Shown here in pieces: positions 28,582 through 37,264 of a stretch of DNA of 64,000 bases. The translations under genes were made by a program, and so were the position numbers. The notes beneath the pieces are model-generated. The model was not told the origin of the DNA. It was given only the letters and a program-made list of their open reading frames with translations, and did not search any database. Source of the DNA: Shewanella mangrovi. Lineage in GTDB: Bacteria > Pseudomonadota > Gammaproteobacteria > Enterobacterales > Shewanellaceae. Position 1 is the stretch's first letter; each line of letters starts with the position of its first letter. The DNA lies in assembly GCF_000753795.1 (NCBI RefSeq), contig NZ_JPEO01000010.1, positions 101,705 through 165,704 on the forward strand. Direction: 5' to 3'.

Positions 28582-29859
28582 ATGAACAGTTCTGAACCTA
28601 GTCCTTCCAGCGCTGTCAGCGCAACTGCCGATTCTGTTGCAGCTGACAGCGAAAGTTATGTCGGTATAGAAAAAGGCTCTGTTGCCTTTAAAAATGCCAG
28701 TATTGCCCTGTTTCTTGCCGGTTTTTCCAGCTTCTCGCTTATCTATTGTGTGCAGCCTTTGCTGCCCGATCTGTCCGCCAGTTTTGGTGTGACACCTGCT
28801 GAAAGTTCACTCGCCTTATCTGTCACCACCGGCTTTCTAGCACTTGCTATTGTGTTAGCTGGGGCATTTTCACAAGCATTAGGACGTAAAGGCCTGATGT
28901 TCTGTTCTATGGCGGCTGCAGCGGCGTTGAACTGTATCGTGGCGATTTCGCCAGAATGGCACGGCGTGTTGTTGGGAAGAGCGCTTGAAGGCATTGTGCT
29001 GGGCGGCGTTCCGGCAGTTGCAATGGCGTGGTTAGCGGAAGAGATCGCCCCTAAAGATTTAGGTAAAGCGATGGGACTCTATATTGGCGGTACCGCTTTT
29101 GGCGCGATGATGGGCCGAGTAGCGATGGGGCTGCTGACGGAATTTGCCTCGTGGCGAGTGGCGATGGGCGTGCTTGGTCTGCTGTGTTTAATCTCTGCAA
29201 TTGGTTTTTGGTATCTGTTACCAGATTCTCGCAACTTTGTGCGCAAGCCTGGTCTGAATTTAGGGTTTCATTTAGCTTCTTGGCGCAGCCATCTGCGTAA
29301 CCCTAGGTTGGTGAAGTTGTATGCAGTCGGCTTCATGTTGATCAGTATCTTCGTGACGCTGTTTAACTACACCACCTTCCGTTTGTCGGCGGAGCCATTT
29401 GGTTTTAACCAAACGCAGGTGAGCATGATCTTTTTGGCATTTGCCTTTGGCATTGTGTCATCTTCAATGGCGGGCAACTTAGCCGAGAAATTTGGACGCA
29501 CTAAGCTCATGTTTGCGGCGTTCATTCTGATGTTAGCGGGGGCCATGCTGACCCTGTTTGGGACTATCACCCTGATTGTCTGTGGTGTCGCCTTAATCAC
29601 TACCGGCTTCTTTGTTGGTCACTCTGCGGCCAGCAGCTCCGTAGGGGCTACCGCGAAGCGTGCCAAAGGCCATGCTTCTTCACTGTATTTGCTGTTCTAT
29701 TACATGGGCTCCAGTATCTCCGGCACTGTTGGCGGTTGGTTCTGGCAACATGGTGGCTGGCCGTCGGTGGTGATGTTCACCGGCAGTTATGCGTTGGCAG
29801 GTTTACTACTGCTCTATGTTGCCGCTTGGCGCGAAAAGCACGCGGCGCAAATGCTGTAA
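28582..29859 (+). CDS. MFS transporter, YnfM-like
   Basis: 425 aa with twelve predicted membrane helices after a 35-residue Ser/Ala-rich N-terminus. The MFS loop motif is visible as GAFSQALGRKGLMF after helix 2 and GNLAEKFGRTKLMF in the second half. Similarity is highest to the YnfM/NepI-like exporters, whose substrates are uncertain (nucleosides and sugars have been proposed for relatives). It is divergent from the LysR gene with 112 bases between, enough for a shared operator. Confidence 0.85.
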   Translation: MNSSEPSPSSAVSATADSVAADSESYVGIEKGSVAFKNASIALFLAGFSSFSLIYCVQPLLPDLSASFGVTPAESSLALSVTTGFLALAIVLAGAFSQALGRKGLMFCSMAAAAALNCIVAISPEWHGVLLGRALEGIVLGGVPAVAMAWLAEEIAPKDLGKAMGLYIGGTAFGAMMGRVAMGLLTEFASWRVAMGVLGLLCLISAIGFWYLLPDSRNFVRKPGLNLGFHLASWRSHLRNPRLVKLYAVGFMLISIFVTLFNYTTFRLSAEPFGFNQTQVSMIFLAFAFGIVSSSMAGNLAEKFGRTKLMFAAFILMLAGAMLTLFGTITLIVCGVALITTGFFVGHSAASSSVGATAKRAKGHASSLYLLFYYMGSSISGTVGGWFWQHGGWPSVVMFTGSYALAGLLLLYVAAWREKHAAQML

Positions 29860-29880
29860 GTTGTGCACTATGTCTCCATA

Positions 29881-29907
29881 AAACAGCCTCATCAGAGAGG
29901 CTGTTTT
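29881..29907 (+). terminator. Terminator after the MFS gene
   Basis: AAACAGCCTC pairs with GAGGCTGTTT around ATCAGA and is followed by TTTT. Confidence 0.88.
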
Positions 29908-29934
29908 GTCTCCCCTTCCTTAGCCTCTTCATCG

Positions 29935-29964
29935 TGTCGACAGTTGTCGTCAAATTTGTCGAAA
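29935..29964. promoter_or_regulatory. Candidate FhlA upstream activating sequence before the Cys fdhF
   Basis: The palindrome TGTCGACA (29935-29942) is followed by TGTCGTCA (29945-29952) and TTTGTCGAAA (29955-29964). The first two words recur in the same order before hyfA. The distance to the -24/-12 element is about 75 bases. Confidence 0.6.
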
Positions 29965-30030
29965 TCGCGACTGTTCCCCTATTTGATTTTTCACGCCGCT
30001 AGTTAACAGACTGGTTTTTAAAGCTTATTT

Positions 30031-30050
30031 AATTGGCATGAATTATGTTT
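30031..30050 (+). promoter_or_regulatory. Sigma-54-like (-24/-12) promoter before the Cys fdhF
   Basis: AATTGGCATGAATTATGTTT matches the hydN promoter element at 16051-16070 in most positions, with GG and GT ten bases apart. Its survival next to a decayed hydN suggests that the operon is still expressed. Confidence 0.6.
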
Positions 30051-30091
30051 AGTGAACTTCAGTGAAGGCCTATGCCATTTGCCTTGTATGA

Positions 30092-30442
30092 ATGTGCACG
30101 CCACAACGTTTCACATATCAGCAATGGCTTAACATAGCACTCACTACAACTTCCGCCTGTAGCGATGGCCACAATGGGTTGGTAACGACCTTTGTGTGTG
30201 CAATTCGCTCACTCGCAATGGTGACCTACCCGGTAGTGCGCAAATTCGGCGCAACCGTCTTCGTCCTGAGGGATTTAGCCCAGGCAAACACATGCGACCT
30301 TTGCTACGACCGCCCAGAAGGCACGGCCAGTATCGAGGTTAGTCCGGCCGACACTCATATTTTTGCACCTCTCGGCCGAGCGCAAATAAATATTGTTGCT
30401 GGTGCAGCGCGGTATTTAGAACTTCTAAAGGTAGAGAAATAA
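30092..30442 (+). pseudogene. Decayed hydN (remnant of the HydN-like ferredoxin gene)
   Basis: An open frame of 116 codons whose second half aligns with the C-terminal half of HydN. FVCAIRSLAMVTYPVVRKFG corresponds to VVACPYGAMDVVTYQTTRNT, and AQANTCDLCYDRPEGTASIE to AQANKCDLCHTRDQGPACIE. Most cluster cysteines are gone: the four cysteines of CIGCKTCVVAC are reduced to one, and CIEVCP has become SIEVSP. The N-terminal ferredoxin domain is missing or shifted out of frame. It therefore cannot bind the original clusters. The TAA overlaps the ATG of the following fdhF (TAATG), so it may now serve only as a translated leader. Its position equals that of hydN in the other locus. Confidence 0.7.
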
Positions 30443-32610
30443 TGGAAAAAGTAACAACTGTCTGCCCGTACTGTGGTGCGGGCTGTAAAATGAAACTGGT
30501 GGTGGATAACGGCAACATCATTCGTGCCGAAGCCGCTGAAGGCGCCACGAATCAGCGTGAGCTATGCCTGAAAGGTTATTACGGCTGGGATTTCCTAAAC
30601 GATACCAAACTCCTTACGCCACGCCTGCGCGAACCTATGATCCGCCGCGAAAAAGGTGGTCCTTTTGAGGTGGTGTCTTGGGATGAAGCGATTCAATATA
30701 CCGCCAAACGTCTCGCTGACATCAAAGCGGAATTCGGGCCACGGGCAATTATGACTACTGGCTCTTCACGCGGCACAGGTAATGAAACCAACTACGTGAT
30801 GCAGAAATTTGCCCGTGCTGTACTGGGAACTAACAATGTCGATTGTTGTGCCCGTGTCTGTCATGGCCCGTCAGTGGCAGGGTTGCGCGAAACGCTCGGC
30901 AATGGCGCCATGAGCGTCTCTATCGAAGATCTGGAAAAATCCAAATGTCTGCTGATTTTTGGCTACAACAGCGCTGATTCGCATCCGATTGTGGCGCGTC
31001 GCGTGGTGAAAGCTAAACAGAATGGCGCCAAAATTATCGTCTGTGATCCTCGCCGTATCGAAGCCGCGCGTATTGCCGATCAACATCTGCAGCTGAAAAA
31101 CGGTAGCAATGTGGCGATGGTGAATGCCTTTATCTATACCTTGCTCGATGAAGAGCTCTACAATCAGGAATATGTGGCCAAATACACTGAAGGCTTTGAT
31201 TCGCTGTGGCAGGTTGTCAAAGACTACTCACCAGAAGCGGTGGAACCGATTACTGGTGTACCAGCGCAGAATGTGCGTGAAGCGATGCGCACCTATGCTT
31301 CGGCCGAGTCCGCCACTATTTGCTGGGGCATGGGCGTGACGCAATTTGGTCAGGGTACTGAAACCGTTAAGAGCCTCTCTACATTGGCGTTACTGACCGG
31401 CAATCTTGGTCGCACCGGGGCAGGGGTGGCGCCAGTGCGGGGGCAGAATAATGTTCAAGGTGGCTGCGACATGGGCGTGTTACCCGATCTGTTCCCCGGC
31501 TATCAAAAAGTAACAGACGCTGCGGTGCGCGAAAAATTTGCCAAAGCTTGGAACATAGATGCGGACACTATGGATAAAGAGGTGGGCGTACGAATTACGC
31601 AGGTACCGCATCTGGCGCTCGAAGGTGACATCAAGGCCTACTACATCATGGGTGAAGATCCGTTACAAACCGAAGCGGATTTGAGCCTAGTGCGTAAGGG
31701 AATTGAAGCGCTGGACTTTTTGGTCGTGCAGGACATCTTTATGACCAAAACCGCGGAAGCGGCCGATGTGATTCTGCCTGCCACGTCTTGGGGCGAACAC
31801 GGTGGAGTATTTACCTGTGCCGACCGAGGCTTCCAACGTTTTGAAAAAGCGATTGAGCCGCAATATAACGTTAAACGCGATTGGGAAATTATCTCGCTGA
31901 TAGCGACCGCTATGGGCTATCCGATGCATTACGACAGCAACCAACAGATCTGGGATGAGCTGCGTGAGCTATGCCCGCTGTATTACGGTGCCACCTACGA
32001 GAAGATGGGCGAATTTGGTCATGTGCAGTGGCCTTGTCCAACCTTAGATCATCCCGGTACCCCCATTCTGTACACTGACAATAAATTTGCGACACCAACG
32101 GGCAAAGGTCAGCTGTTTGCCACGCAATGGCGCAAACCTGCGGAGCTCATTGACGCTGATTTTCCACTGGTACTCTGTACTGTGCGTGAAGTGGGGCATT
32201 ACTCTTGTCGCTCCATGACTGGCAATTGTGCCGCCTTGAAAGCGTTAGCTGATGAACCCGGCTTAGTCACCATCAATCCTCAAGACGCTGCCAATCTCAA
32301 TATCGAAGATCAGCAGCTGGTATGGGTCGAATCGCGCCGTGGCAAAGTGATCAGTCGTGCCAGTGTCAGTGAACGCACTAACCAAGGTGCGGTATATATG
32401 ACTTACCAATGGTGGATTGGCGCCTGTAATGAGTTGACCCAAGATAACCTTGATCCAACCTCGAAAACGCCTGAAACCAAATATTGCGCGGTCAAAGTAA
32501 CGGCAATTGACGATCAACGATGGGCGGAAAATTTCGCAGTGCATGCTTATAACGATATGAAGGCGCGATTACGTAATGCCGTCGATGATGCTCAACCTGC
32601 TATGGCATAA
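30442..32610 (+). CDS. fdhF: Formate dehydrogenase H, cysteine form
   Basis: 722 aa, aligned without gaps for long stretches with the Sec-containing FdhF encoded at 16701. The catalytic position 140 is Cys (TGT at 30859) in CCARVCHGPSVAG. The 4Fe-4S ligands CPYCGAGC and ELCLKG and the cofactor blocks VRGQNNVQGGCDMG and YMTYQWWIGACNELT are intact. Cys variants of this enzyme family work but are usually slower. The codons after the Cys no longer form the GGTC SECIS loop, so this is a settled Cys gene and not a recent point mutation. It is coupled to a decayed hydN and would depend on HydN and the hydrogenase of the first locus. A terminator follows. Confidence 0.96.
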   Translation: MEKVTTVCPYCGAGCKMKLVVDNGNIIRAEAAEGATNQRELCLKGYYGWDFLNDTKLLTPRLREPMIRREKGGPFEVVSWDEAIQYTAKRLADIKAEFGPRAIMTTGSSRGTGNETNYVMQKFARAVLGTNNVDCCARVCHGPSVAGLRETLGNGAMSVSIEDLEKSKCLLIFGYNSADSHPIVARRVVKAKQNGAKIIVCDPRRIEAARIADQHLQLKNGSNVAMVNAFIYTLLDEELYNQEYVAKYTEGFDSLWQVVKDYSPEAVEPITGVPAQNVREAMRTYASAESATICWGMGVTQFGQGTETVKSLSTLALLTGNLGRTGAGVAPVRGQNNVQGGCDMGVLPDLFPGYQKVTDAAVREKFAKAWNIDADTMDKEVGVRITQVPHLALEGDIKAYYIMGEDPLQTEADLSLVRKGIEALDFLVVQDIFMTKTAEAADVILPATSWGEHGGVFTCADRGFQRFEKAIEPQYNVKRDWEIISLIATAMGYPMHYDSNQQIWDELRELCPLYYGATYEKMGEFGHVQWPCPTLDHPGTPILYTDNKFATPTGKGQLFATQWRKPAELIDADFPLVLCTVREVGHYSCRSMTGNCAALKALADEPGLVTINPQDAANLNIEDQQLVWVESRRGKVISRASVSERTNQGAVYMTYQWWIGACNELTQDNLDPTSKTPETKYCAVKVTAIDDQRWAENFAVHAYNDMKARLRNAVDDAQPAMA

Positions 32611-32630
32611 CCTTTAAGGCAATAAACCAA

Positions 32631-32655
32631 TAAAGGGGCGTTAAACGCCCCTTTA
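32631..32655. terminator. Terminator between Cys fdhF and the convergent oxidoreductase gene
   Basis: TAAAGGGGCG and CGCCCCTTTA pair around TTAAA, with T-rich flank on both strands. Confidence 0.85.
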
Positions 32656-32670
32656 TTATTATGGTGTGCT

Positions 32671-33654
32671 TTACAACTGCCGCATCACTTCTGCACCGAT
32701 GGTGAAGGACTCCATTCTGGCGGTGCTATCGGTAATGGGGCCATTAAACATCAGCTCATCAGCCTGAGTCTCTTCAAGCAGCGCTGTTACACCGTGGCGA
32801 ATGTCTTCTGGCGAACCGACGAGCGAATAGGCAAGGGTACGTTCCATCGCGTTAAGCTCAAATGGTTCATAGTCTTCCAGTGGAAAACGTGGCAACGGAA
32901 TTTGGCCAGGCGTGCCACGATAGAGCTGTAAAAACTGCTGCTGTACCGAGGTAAACAGATAGCGCGCTTGCTGGCGATCATCGGCCGCAATCAGATTGAT
33001 GCACACCATAGCGTATGGCTGTTCGCATTGCGGTGATGGCTGGAATTGACGGCGATAAAGGGTCAAGGCTTGCTGCAGCATTTCCGGCGCGAAGTGTGCC
33101 GCAAAGGCAAAAGGTAATCCCATTTGGGCCGCGAGCTGTGCACTGTATAAGCTCGAACCTAAGAGCCACAGGGGCACTTGTAATCCTTGCCCGGGAATCG
33201 CATTGATTTTGCCGGCGTTGTCACCAAAATATCGCTGCAGCTCTACCACATCTTGCGGAAAGCTATCGACAGCTTGCTGAGCCTGTCGTCGTAATGCGCG
33301 CATGGTGTGCTGGTCGGTACCGGGAGCGCGGCCGATGCCCAAATCCACCCGATCGCCAAACAGGGTCGCCAGTGTACCAAATTGTTCGGCGATGACTAAA
33401 GGCGAATGATTGGGCAACATGATACCGCCGGAGCCAATACGAATCGTGTGGGTGCCATTGCCTATGTGACAGAGCAAGACTGAGGTGGCGGCACTGGCAA
33501 TGCCGGGCATATTGTGGTGCTCAGCCAGCCAGTATCGTTTGTAGCCCAATTGCTCGGCGTGTTGTGCCAATCTGAGTGAGTTTTCAAACGAAATGGTGGG
33601 GCTGCTGCCTTCCACCACCGGGGCGAGGTCGAGTACTGAATATGAAACCGTCAT
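32671..33654 (-). CDS. Luciferase-like flavin-dependent oxidoreductase, YhbW type
   Basis: 327 aa with the bacterial luciferase-like fold: [15 protein letters not shown] at the start, [40 protein letters not shown] and [14 protein letters not shown]. These blocks define the group of YhbW-like LLM oxidoreductases that use reduced FMN. The substrate is not known. It is convergent with the Cys fdhF gene and stands alone. Confidence 0.9.
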   Translation of the reverse strand: MTVSYSVLDLAPVVEGSSPTISFENSLRLAQHAEQLGYKRYWLAEHHNMPGIASAATSVLLCHIGNGTHTIRIGSGGIMLPNHSPLVIAEQFGTLATLFGDRVDLGIGRAPGTDQHTMRALRRQAQQAVDSFPQDVVELQRYFGDNAGKINAIPGQGLQVPLWLLGSSLYSAQLAAQMGLPFAFAAHFAPEMLQQALTLYRRQFQPSPQCEQPYAMVCINLIAADDRQQARYLFTSVQQQFLQLYRGTPGQIPLPRFPLEDYEPFELNAMERTLAYSLVGSPEDIRHGVTALLEETQADELMFNGPITDSTARMESFTIGAEVMRQL

Positions 33655-34054
33655 TTGTCATCCGTCATTCTTTAGCCTGATTTTTTTACCATATCACAAA
33701 ATATCTGTGCCGATTTAGAGCAAGTCTTTATCGGTTATAGCATTTTGTATGAAGAATAATTAATCAAATTTAATGATTTTTGATGCAAAAGTGCAGTTGA
33801 GCTCACGTTTCCTGAGCTGTCTGCGATAGTGGCAGCTAACCCTTGCTGGGTATTTGTTGGCGCTAGCTGTATTAGCGTGAATTAAAGCAACGCAACATAT
33901 CTTCCATAACTAGTTAACATTCGTATAATGCTTGTCCACGTTGTTGGGCGTGTACTCCTACACAGATTGGGGGAAGGGGGCGGTCTCATCAGCGTTTTGC
34001 GTCTGATGCGACCATCAATTACCTAGATAACAGATTATAAAATAGAGGATTATT
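33655..34054. promoter_or_regulatory. Leader region of the ammonium transporter gene
   Basis: 400 bases without a gene. TATAAT at 33924-33929 could be a -10 element. A long hairpin, GGTCTCATCAG with CTGATGCGACC (33982-33992 and 34003-34013, one mismatch), follows a G-rich tract and lies 42 bases before the start codon. It has no T-run. I found no sigma-54 element with correct spacing. Confidence 0.5.
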
Positions 34055-35281
34055 GTGGCGACTATTGACGTTGGGAGCGTTAATTCGGCGGTGGAAACAC
34101 TCGTCCATAGCGCCAATACCATGTTCATACTGCTGGGGGCGGTAATGGTGTTGGCAATGCACGCGGGCTTTGCTTTTTTAGAAGTGGGCACGGTGCGACA
34201 TAAAAATCAGGTCAATGCTCTGGTGAAAATTCTTACCGATTTTGCGGTATCGACCTTGGCGTACTTTTTTATTGGTTATCACGTGGCTTATGGCGTTGAT
34301 TTCTTTGCGAGTGCAAATGAGTTAACGCAAAACAACGGCTATGAATTGGTGAAGTTCTTCTTCCTGCTGACCTTTGCTGCGGCGATTCCTGCGATTGTGT
34401 CTGGTGGGATTGCAGAGCGGGCGCGTTTTTATCCGATTCTGGTGTCGACAGCGTTGATTGTGTCGCTGGTGTACCCGTTCTACGAAGGGCTGATCTGGAA
34501 TGGTAACTACGGTTATCAGGCATGGTTGGAGCAAAGTTTTGGTGCTCAGTTCCATGATTTTGCCGGGTCTGTGGTGGTGCATAGCGTCGGTGGCTGGATT
34601 GCGTTTGCGGCTATTTTGCTGCTGGGATCGCGTAAAGGTCGCTATCGCAATGGCAAGGTGATCGCGTTTGCGCCATCGAATATTCCATTTTTGGCGTTAG
34701 GTGCGTGGATCCTGGCGGTGGGCTGGTTCGGTTTTAACGTGATGTCAGCGCAAACGCTGGATAATATCTCTGGCCTAGTGGCGATCAATAGCTTGATGGC
34801 GATGGTGGGTGGCACGTTAGTGGCGATGTTGCTGGGTAAAAATGACCCTGGCTTTATTCATAACGGCCCGCTCGCTGGCTTAGTTGCTGTATGTGCTGGC
34901 TCTGATCTGATGCATCCCATCGGTGCCTTAGTGGTTGGTAGTGTTGCCGGTGGCTTGTTTGTGTGGGTATTTACCCTTGCGCAAAACAAGTTTCCTGCCT
35001 TTGATGACGTGCTCGGTGTGTGGCCGCTGCACGGTTTATGCGGTGCCTGGGGCGGTATTGCTGCCGGGATCTTTGCTAATACATCGCTGGGCGGACTTGG
35101 CGGCGTAAGCTTTATGTCGCAACTCATCGGTACGCTGACTGGCATCATTGTCGCCGCCGTCGGTGGATTTGTGGTTTATGGTTTGGTGAGAATGACGTTT
35201 GGACTGCGTTTGTCCGAAGAGGATGAATATCGTGGTGCTGATTTAGCTGTGCATCGAATTGGTGCGACCAACGAAGAATAA
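34055..35281 (+). CDS. amt: Ammonium channel, Amt family
   Basis: 408 aa with eleven predicted membrane helices, starting at GTG behind AGAGGA. Conserved pore residues are visible in FAGSVVVHSVGGW (central His) and WPLHGLCGAWGG (second central His), and the N-terminal block MVLAMHAGFAFLEVGTVRHKN is typical. The C-terminal tail SEEDEYRGADLAVHRIGATNEE is the part that meets GlnK in related proteins. No glnK lies beside it, unlike the usual glnK-amtB pair, so regulation must come from a PII gene elsewhere. A terminator follows. Confidence 0.95.
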   Translation: MATIDVGSVNSAVETLVHSANTMFILLGAVMVLAMHAGFAFLEVGTVRHKNQVNALVKILTDFAVSTLAYFFIGYHVAYGVDFFASANELTQNNGYELVKFFFLLTFAAAIPAIVSGGIAERARFYPILVSTALIVSLVYPFYEGLIWNGNYGYQAWLEQSFGAQFHDFAGSVVVHSVGGWIAFAAILLLGSRKGRYRNGKVIAFAPSNIPFLALGAWILAVGWFGFNVMSAQTLDNISGLVAINSLMAMVGGTLVAMLLGKNDPGFIHNGPLAGLVAVCAGSDLMHPIGALVVGSVAGGLFVWVFTLAQNKFPAFDDVLGVWPLHGLCGAWGGIAAGIFANTSLGGLGGVSFMSQLIGTLTGIIVAAVGGFVVYGLVRMTFGLRLSEEDEYRGADLAVHRIGATNEE

Positions 35282-35294
35282 TGATGGTGTGTTA

Positions 35295-35326
35295 AAAAAG
35301 GCTCAGCCAAATGGCTGGGCCTTTTT
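35295..35326. terminator. Terminator between amt and the convergent peptidase gene
   Basis: AAAAAGGCTCAGCC and GGCTGGGCCTTTTT pair around AAAT with one wobble pair, and both strands have T-runs. Confidence 0.88.
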
Positions 35327-35349
35327 GTTCTTGGTCTCAATAAGCTCGG

Positions 35350-36909
35350 TTATTTTGTCTGGGCTTTGTCATAAAATGCGGCGACATCTTTATGGAAATC
35401 GACCAAGGCTTTTTCATTAAGATAAATCATGTGCCCTGATGGGTAATAGGTCATCTCCACATTCTTTCTCAGGCTTGGATCTAGGTTCATGTGGGCCAAG
35501 TCGTATTCAGTCGAATGGAACGGCGTTGCCATGTCGAAGTAACCATTGGTGGACAATACATGCAGTCCCGGATTAGTGCGGATAGCATCCCCTAAGTCAC
35601 GCACGACATAAGGAGCGCGGGTCTTGTATTGATAACCCCAATTACCACCTTGGGCATGAGTCCAATCCCAGTTTTTGTAAGCATCAAAGCTGGACACTTT
35701 GTAGTGCTCGTCAGTGGTGTACTTTAGTTCTGTTTCCAGATAGTTGTGCAGACCTGCAATGTAAGCGCCGCTTGGGGCGGTGCTTGATGGGTCGGTATCA
35801 GGAGTGGCGCCAATTGCATCATCGTCGATGCCGAGATAGCGACCATCGTAACGGCCTAAGGTGCGATGTTCATCGCGCAGCAGCTCCTTGCGGAACTGGC
35901 CCTGATCAATACGCAGATTGGCGTTTTTCAGATATTGCGTATCAAGTCCGGTGTACTGATGCAGTTTTTCAGCAATCTGCTGCAATTTATCCGCTGGCAG
36001 ATTGTGGCCTTGTGCTAACGCAATCGCGTAGTCGTTTTCGGCAAACGCCCGTACTTCATCTAAGAAAGGTTCAAGTTTGGCTGGCTTGTTCGGCAGTTTA
36101 TTTTGATACCAGGCAACCGCGGCGAAGGTGGGCAGAATCCCCACGTATTGGCGATCAAGACCCGGTGCACGTTCGGAGTAGTTCAAGATACTCGACACCA
36201 ACACGATGCCGTTAAAGTCCATTCCTTGACCTTGCAGTTTGTTTACCAATGCCGGCGCTCGAATGGTGCCATATGATTCGCCAATGACAAACTTAGGTGA
36301 GTTCCAACGCTGATTGACGGTGACATAGCGGGTAATAAAGCGTGCGAAACCATCAACATCGCCATCGACTCCCCAAAAGTGCTTAGCAGGATCGTCTTTG
36401 CTGTCAGCATTTTCTTTGGTGGCAATCCCGCGAGAGTAGCCTGTGCCAAAGGCATCGATAAACACTAAGTCAGTTTTATCCAGTAACGTGAATTGGTTAT
36501 CGACGAGTTCGTAAGGGGCTGGGCCAGTTGGCGCGGCATTTTCAGTCTTAATTCGTTTGGGGCCAAATGAGCCCATATGCAGCCACAATGTTGAGGAACC
36601 TGGTCCACCATTGAACAGGAAGGTGACTGGCCGATGTTCGCCTTTTTTCGCTGGCTTGGTATAGGCCACATAGAACACGCTGGCATCAGCTTCGTTTTTG
36701 TCATTACGGATGATCATGGTGCCGGTAGTGGCGGTATATGACAGTTTATCGCCGTGCAGACGAATCGAATGTTCGCTGGTGACCACGTGATCTTGTGGTG
36801 CCTTGGCCACGGCACTGACAGCTGCTTCAGCGGCATAGACATTGCTGATGAGCACAGGTGATGTAGACAGCGTTGCCGCAAGCACCGCTGCTAATGGTAG
36901 TAAACGCAT
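35350..36909 (-). CDS. Exported S10-family serine carboxypeptidase-like protein
   Basis: 519 aa with a signal peptide ending NVYAAEA near residue 27. The catalytic triad of the S10 family is visible: nucleophile Ser in VIGESYGT, Asp in STNGYFDMATPF and His in YPSGHMIY. The oxyanion block FLFNGGPGSS lies near residue 100. These bacterial periplasmic members cleave peptides from the C-terminus. It stands alone between an intergenic region and a terminator. The gene has a leader of 355 bases shared with the divergent DUF368 gene. Confidence 0.92.
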   Translation of the reverse strand: MRLLPLAAVLAATLSTSPVLISNVYAAEAAVSAVAKAPQDHVVTSEHSIRLHGDKLSYTATTGTMIIRNDKNEADASVFYVAYTKPAKKGEHRPVTFLFNGGPGSSTLWLHMGSFGPKRIKTENAAPTGPAPYELVDNQFTLLDKTDLVFIDAFGTGYSRGIATKENADSKDDPAKHFWGVDGDVDGFARFITRYVTVNQRWNSPKFVIGESYGTIRAPALVNKLQGQGMDFNGIVLVSSILNYSERAPGLDRQYVGILPTFAAVAWYQNKLPNKPAKLEPFLDEVRAFAENDYAIALAQGHNLPADKLQQIAEKLHQYTGLDTQYLKNANLRIDQGQFRKELLRDEHRTLGRYDGRYLGIDDDAIGATPDTDPSSTAPSGAYIAGLHNYLETELKYTTDEHYKVSSFDAYKNWDWTHAQGGNWGYQYKTRAPYVVRDLGDAIRTNPGLHVLSTNGYFDMATPFHSTEYDLAHMNLDPSLRKNVEMTYYPSGHMIYLNEKALVDFHKDVAAFYDKAQTK

Positions 36910-37264
36910 GATTAGCTCCAGTTTATCTTTGTTCTTTTATTGATTGCGGAGCTCAGTTTTAACAAATTTTATGAGCAGACGTCAGCCAGCAAATTGTCAA
37001 TAAAAACGGAGGATATTTGCCCAATTTTGATGTCTGGCTTATGTCGGGTGAGGTAGGTATTGCGCTGTTTTTTAATATAATTTTAAGCTTAGAAGAGCGT
37101 TGTTGCGGCCGTCCTAAATGTAATTTGAGACAACTATTGTCACAATTTAATAGTAAAAATCATAAACGTAAGGAAAAGTTAAACTAAAGCAAGTAATCTC
37201 GCGTTAGCATTTGCTAGTAACAAACGTATAATTCGCAACATAAAAAGTAACTCAAGGAAGTACG
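36910..37264. promoter_or_regulatory. Divergent promoter region, S10 peptidase / DUF368 gene
   Basis: 355 bases without a gene. TATAAT at about 37227-37232 is a likely -10 for the DUF368 gene. AAGGAAG precedes its GTG start. Nothing else is recognised. Confidence 0.45.

Noticed and set aside
33821..33850. TGGCAG...TTGC before amt as a sigma-54 promoter
   Set aside because: The spacing between GG and GC is twelve bases instead of ten.
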